This document shows, piece after piece, positions 60,600 through 64,000 of a stretch of DNA of 64,000 bases. The notes under the pieces are model-generated. The model saw only the letters and a program-made list of their open reading frames with translations. It was not told the origin of the DNA and did no database searches. A program made the translations under genes and the position numbers. The stretch comes from Gigaspora margarita (Eukaryota > Glomeromycota > Glomeromycetes > Diversisporales > Gigasporaceae): assembly GCA_009809945.1 (NCBI GenBank), contig WTPW01000987.1:207874-271873 (forward strand). Reading direction: 5' to 3'. The first letter of the stretch is position 1; every line of letters starts with the position of its first letter.

Positions 60600-61970
60600 T
60601 TTTGGTGCACCTGCACTGTGGTGCACCCCCTTGTATCATGTAATTGATATGATCAATGTTTTTCATTTATTAATTAAATTATGTCAAAAATACATACTAT
60701 GTAGTTATTAAAACAAAGTTTTTTATTTTATAGATTATCGTACACAACAAACATATACATACTAATGTAGTCATTAATTTTTTTTATTTATATAGATTAT
60801 TGTGCACAATGAATATCTTTGAATGTTGTTGCTTTTTATAAACAGTTCAAACAACTAATTGAAACAATACTAATTTATACTAAAAACTATAGCTAACTAT
60901 AACTATATTCTAAAACACACCCTAACCCTAACTAAACTAATGAAATTCACCCTAACTCTAACTAACGAAATTTGCTCTAACCCTAACTAATAAAATTTAC
61001 CCTAACTCTAACTAACGAAATCACCCTAACCCTAACTAACGAATTCACAAAACATGTCAAAATCCTTTTCAAACACGACCTCTCGACAGAGAATTTAATT
61101 CAAGAATGAGAATGCTCTTATTTTCAATATTTGCAAAGCCATACGAATTTATCACTGCCAACAAAGAATAAACAGTAACAAAGGCACAACACGTTAATAT
61201 ATATACTTCACAGCTCCTGAGAAAGCTCAAAACGCACTAGAAAAAAATGAAACGTTAATAACATGTTCATAACTAGAAAAATATAAATGAACAAATGAAA
61301 TCTGACTTCCCTGAAATAAGCCCAAATTCAGAACTAGTAAAACAGCAAATAGTAGCATCAACAACAACAACTTGAAATTATGCGAAGGTCAGCAAAATCA
61401 CAAAAACGTGATACCAGTTCACCAACGACAACTTCACAAATACTGAAACAATAGTGACAACTCCAGTAATACAAAAGCAATTAACTATATTACTAGTAAT
61501 ACAACGTTATTCACCGTTTTGAAAAAAATAAAATAAAAACACAACAATAGTCAAACCAAGATTCTATACCAACAAACTCACCTTCTTATTAGCAATAAAA
61601 CTATACCAGAAGTGGACCACTACGCGAACTAACCAACAGCAACAGAGCTCAACAAAGAAACTATACCAGAAATTGACCACCAAGGAATTACACGACTACA
61701 GAATCACACCAACTACGAATTGCTGCCACCAAAAGAATGTCGTAGTTAGCAACCAGAAACAGAGGCAACAAGAATGGAAATACGAACTACACCAAAGGCT
61801 GGCAAAGGAACTATGAAATTATGACAGGTCAAAATAACTATAGTCTAGAAGGAACAGAAAAAAAGTTAGTTAAACGTGTAAAAAAAAAAAAAAAAATTAA
61901 TGATCATCACTAATAATCATTGTTTATATATCCCATGACTAGGGGTGCATCATAGTGCATAGTGCACCAA
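60600..61970. mobile_element. 1.37 kb element with GGTGCAC inverted ends
   Basis: Left TTTGGTGCACCTGCACTGTG and right, on the complement, TTTGGTGCACTATGCACTAT, both running into gatgcacccc-type sequence. Flanking 8-mers are only partly alike. The interior carries CCCTAA-rich repeats and a degenerate accaac/aaca-rich repeat but no transposase. Confidence 0.7.
60905..61050. repeat. CCCTAA-containing tandem repeat, ~28 bp unit, five copies
   Basis: Units accctaaccctaactaac followed by gaaatt(tg/ca) words. Resembles telomeric CCCTAA in part but is interspersed and lies inside a mobile element. Confidence 0.8.
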
Positions 61971-62994
61971 ATTATAATTTCCTAAATTAAATATAAAAAA
62001 ATTTAAAAAAAAAATAGTAAAAATATTTAAAAAAAACAAAAAATAAATTAAAAAAAGAAAAAAAATAATACTATAATAATAAAATAATCTAATAAAAAAT
62101 AATTTAAAAAAATAAAAAAATCATAAAAAAAAAAGAAAATAAATAAATAATAAAAATAATTAATTCGTGATCCGCATGCAAAATAGTGATTGACAATAAT
62201 ATTGATTGGAGATAAGTTGTATATATGTTTTTAACCGCTTTTAGAATCTGAGCGTATCCCAATATAAAATATACTACCACATGATCTAGATCATGGCACA
62301 GAATACGTATTTAAAGTATTTTTGTGTTTTTTAACTATTTTTAAACTTCGAACATTTCTAACGCTTATTATTCCTTGTACCTATAAGATAGGAATATTAT
62401 ATCACAGAATAAACTTATTTAAACTATGACAACATGTAATCAAAAGCATAACTTGGATTATAGCTTTGGGTCTTCTTAAAAAAAAAGCTATATTAAAAAA
62501 GGAAAGTAACCGGTAATAGCACGTATACATACTTATATATCAGAGATAGTGTATCTATAAAAATAGGCCTATTTTTTTCAACATAGCTAGCGAAATTTAC
62601 TACTTTGTATAACATAATTTATAGAACGAGTAAATATATGCATGTTTTTGACTAGAGAACTTATAGATTAGGAACTCGAAAAACATGCTACGCTGTACAT
62701 TAATAAGCTATTTTGCAAATTTTGCAAATTTACTAGCTACTTTTGCTTCTAATGACCACTGGCTCTGGTATGTACATATATTTACATGCATGAGAAGAAT
62801 TAGAATGCGGTAGTATGCAACATGAGAATTAAGATATAATCGCTATACAACAATAACTATGCCTTTGTTTCTCTTTTTATAATTTTGATATGTTGATACT
62901 AAGAACGATAGCTTTTTTTTTACTAAAATAAAACTTCTTGAAGCTCTGAACAATAACAAAAGCTTGCCCATTATGTATAAAAAAAAATTGTCAA
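61971..62994. other. AT-rich stretch, no gene
   Basis: Low-complexity A-rich start (to ~62160), then unique sequence without a recognisable frame or repeat. Confidence 0.4.
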
Positions 62995-63490
62995 AGTGAA
63001 TATACCATATTTTCGCCCACCTGCGCGTTATTTTGAGCATATGCACGTTAATTAGAGTATGCGCATGGGCATTATACCGAGGCAAGGATTAATTCAATAA
63101 GCCTGTTTTCGAAGTAATGACCATGTGCATTATATATAAGTAGCTGTAAGGTACTTACCGTATAAACACGAAGTAACGCCCTGCGCGTTATTTCGAGTAA
63201 GCCCATATGCGGTATTTCAAATAAGGGTTGATTTTTAGAATCGCATCCTCTTAATCATATAAGATTTGAAAAAATGCTCCGAGCTAGGTAGATACTAGGT
63301 AAACTTATTTTTAAGCTCTAATATGAAGAACAATTGTTAGAGTTCAAAAGTAGATTTACTTAGTACCAAACATAGCTTCGGTGCACTTTTCGTTCATTTA
63401 CTTTTTATATAAAGGCACGTTAATTCGGGACGCCCATGGGGATTCTGATTTTTGAAATAACGCCCATAAGCATTATTTCGCGTTTATGTA
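62995..63490. repeat. Cluster of 'gcccatgggcgttatttcg'-type repeats
   Basis: Words gcccacctgcgcgttatttt, gcgcatgggcattat, gaagtaacgccctgcgcgtt, gcccatatgcggtatttca and aataacgcccataagcatta occur in both orientations over ~490 bp. Locally rich in CpG compared with the rest of the window. Probably MITE-derived; boundaries unclear. Confidence 0.55.
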
Positions 63491-63601
63491 TGCATAATAC
63501 CATATATGTATAGTTATGACTTCCTTGATCAAGATTATATAAAAAATGAACAAACTCAAATAACATCCTACCTTAAATACATTTTTTATTTTCAAGTACC
63601 T

Positions 63602-64000
63602 ATGCCAAAATATAAGGTTTCGCTTGTTTTTCGGGGTGAGATTGTAAAAAATTTGCATTATGGACCATATGCTAAATCTTGGTGGGTTGCACGTCCAAAT
63701 GATAATGATGCAGCTTTTATATCACTTTATCCCTTATGTCTTGGGATGAAAACCATTACTACAATAAGGGACCGGGACTTTATGATTACCATAATTCAAG
63801 ACAATTTTGAACCAGGGTTTTTATGTCAATCTGAAGATTTACAAAGCAAATTATGTAAAAGTTCATCTGAGGCGATCACTTCTGTGTATCAACTAGCCTT
63901 TTCTACAAAAACTAAACTTGATGGTCTTTTGGTTATGGGATTCGACAATTTAGAAATATGTATTTATTATTTTCAGATCTTTACTTTCGACCTTTTTCTT
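63602..64000 (+). CDS. Hypothetical protein, 5' part only (runs off the window)
   Basis: ATG at 63602 opens a frame with no stop in 133 codons to the window edge. It begins MPKYKVSLVFRGEIVKNLHY and continues through YAKSWWVARPNDND, FISLYPLCLGM, IRDRDFMITIIQDNFEPGF, SSSEAITSVYQLAF and DGLLVMGFDNLE. Codon choice, lack of low complexity and motifs such as SWWVARP and PGFLCQ make it a convincing gene. From memory it resembles a multi-copy family of uncharacterised Rhizophagus proteins, but no function is known to me. There is no signal peptide or membrane segment in the visible part. The upstream 100 bp are AT-rich, with ttcaagtaccta just before the start. Introns may follow beyond the window. 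Confidence 0.65.
   Translation, partial: MPKYKVSLVFRGEIVKNLHYGPYAKSWWVARPNDNDAAFISLYPLCLGMKTITTIRDRDFMITIIQDNFEPGFLCQSEDLQSKLCKSSSEAITSVYQLAFSTKTKLDGLLVMGFDNLEICIYYFQIFTFDLFL

Overview
This 64 kb window is AT-rich eukaryotic DNA (roughly three quarters A+T by eye) that consists almost entirely of transposable elements and their decayed remains. Short introns with GT...AG borders, a Plavaka-type transposase beside a second gene, a pogo transposase with a serine-rich tail, an APE/RNase H LINE and a truncated host-like gene at the right edge all suggest an arbuscular mycorrhizal fungus (Glomeromycotina, Rhizophagus-like). That is a judgement from family resemblance, not from a database search. 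There are no bacterial operons, rRNA genes or CRISPR arrays.

Layout. 1-8.6 kb: tandem and palindromic AT repeats, a SINE-like insert (1760-1950), a broken pogo transposase (2757-4704, minus), a pair of conserved hairpins (5.06-5.43 kb) and a hAT-like MITE nested in a palindromic repeat. 8679-34110: one non-autonomous pogo/Tigger-like element of about 1.7 kb, blown up to 25 kb by two insertions. The first is a 16 kb Mutator-like element (9024-25063) that carries a dead FLYWCH/MULE transposase. The second is a 7.65 kb full-length but dead LINE (25181-32833, minus). The Mutator-like element itself contains a 7.16 kb Plavaka element (9682-16844) with two divergent genes, and that in turn contains a 73 bp hAT MITE. 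Target-site duplications and an uninterrupted sister sequence at 33.86-33.96 kb support the nest.

34-43 kb: a composite repeat, a deleted second Plavaka copy (35881-38038), a ~138 bp tandem array, a tRNA-derived SINE (39148-39655, minus) and a palindromic element whose ends are 9 bp repeats, interrupted by a 1.3 kb hAT. 43-54 kb: several hAT elements and MITEs with exact or near-exact 8 bp duplications, a 2.5 kb palindrome (46811-49290) that holds a 229 bp MITE, a hAT BED-finger remnant and a short retroposed fragment. 55-63.5 kb: more hairpin elements, a degenerate reading frame that makes best sense if TGA encodes tryptophan (57969-58930), minisatellites and a 1.37 kb inverted-terminal element. 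63602-64000: the only clearly intact reading frame, running off the window.

How the parts act together: the transposases (pogo, Plavaka, MULE, hAT remnant, LINE) are each the class of enzyme that could have moved the short elements here (TA, 2 bp, 9 bp, 8 bp and variable duplications respectively), but every copy in the window is broken. Many of the stops are amber codons at positions where Trp or Gln is expected, which is a RIP-like CpA-to-TpA pattern.
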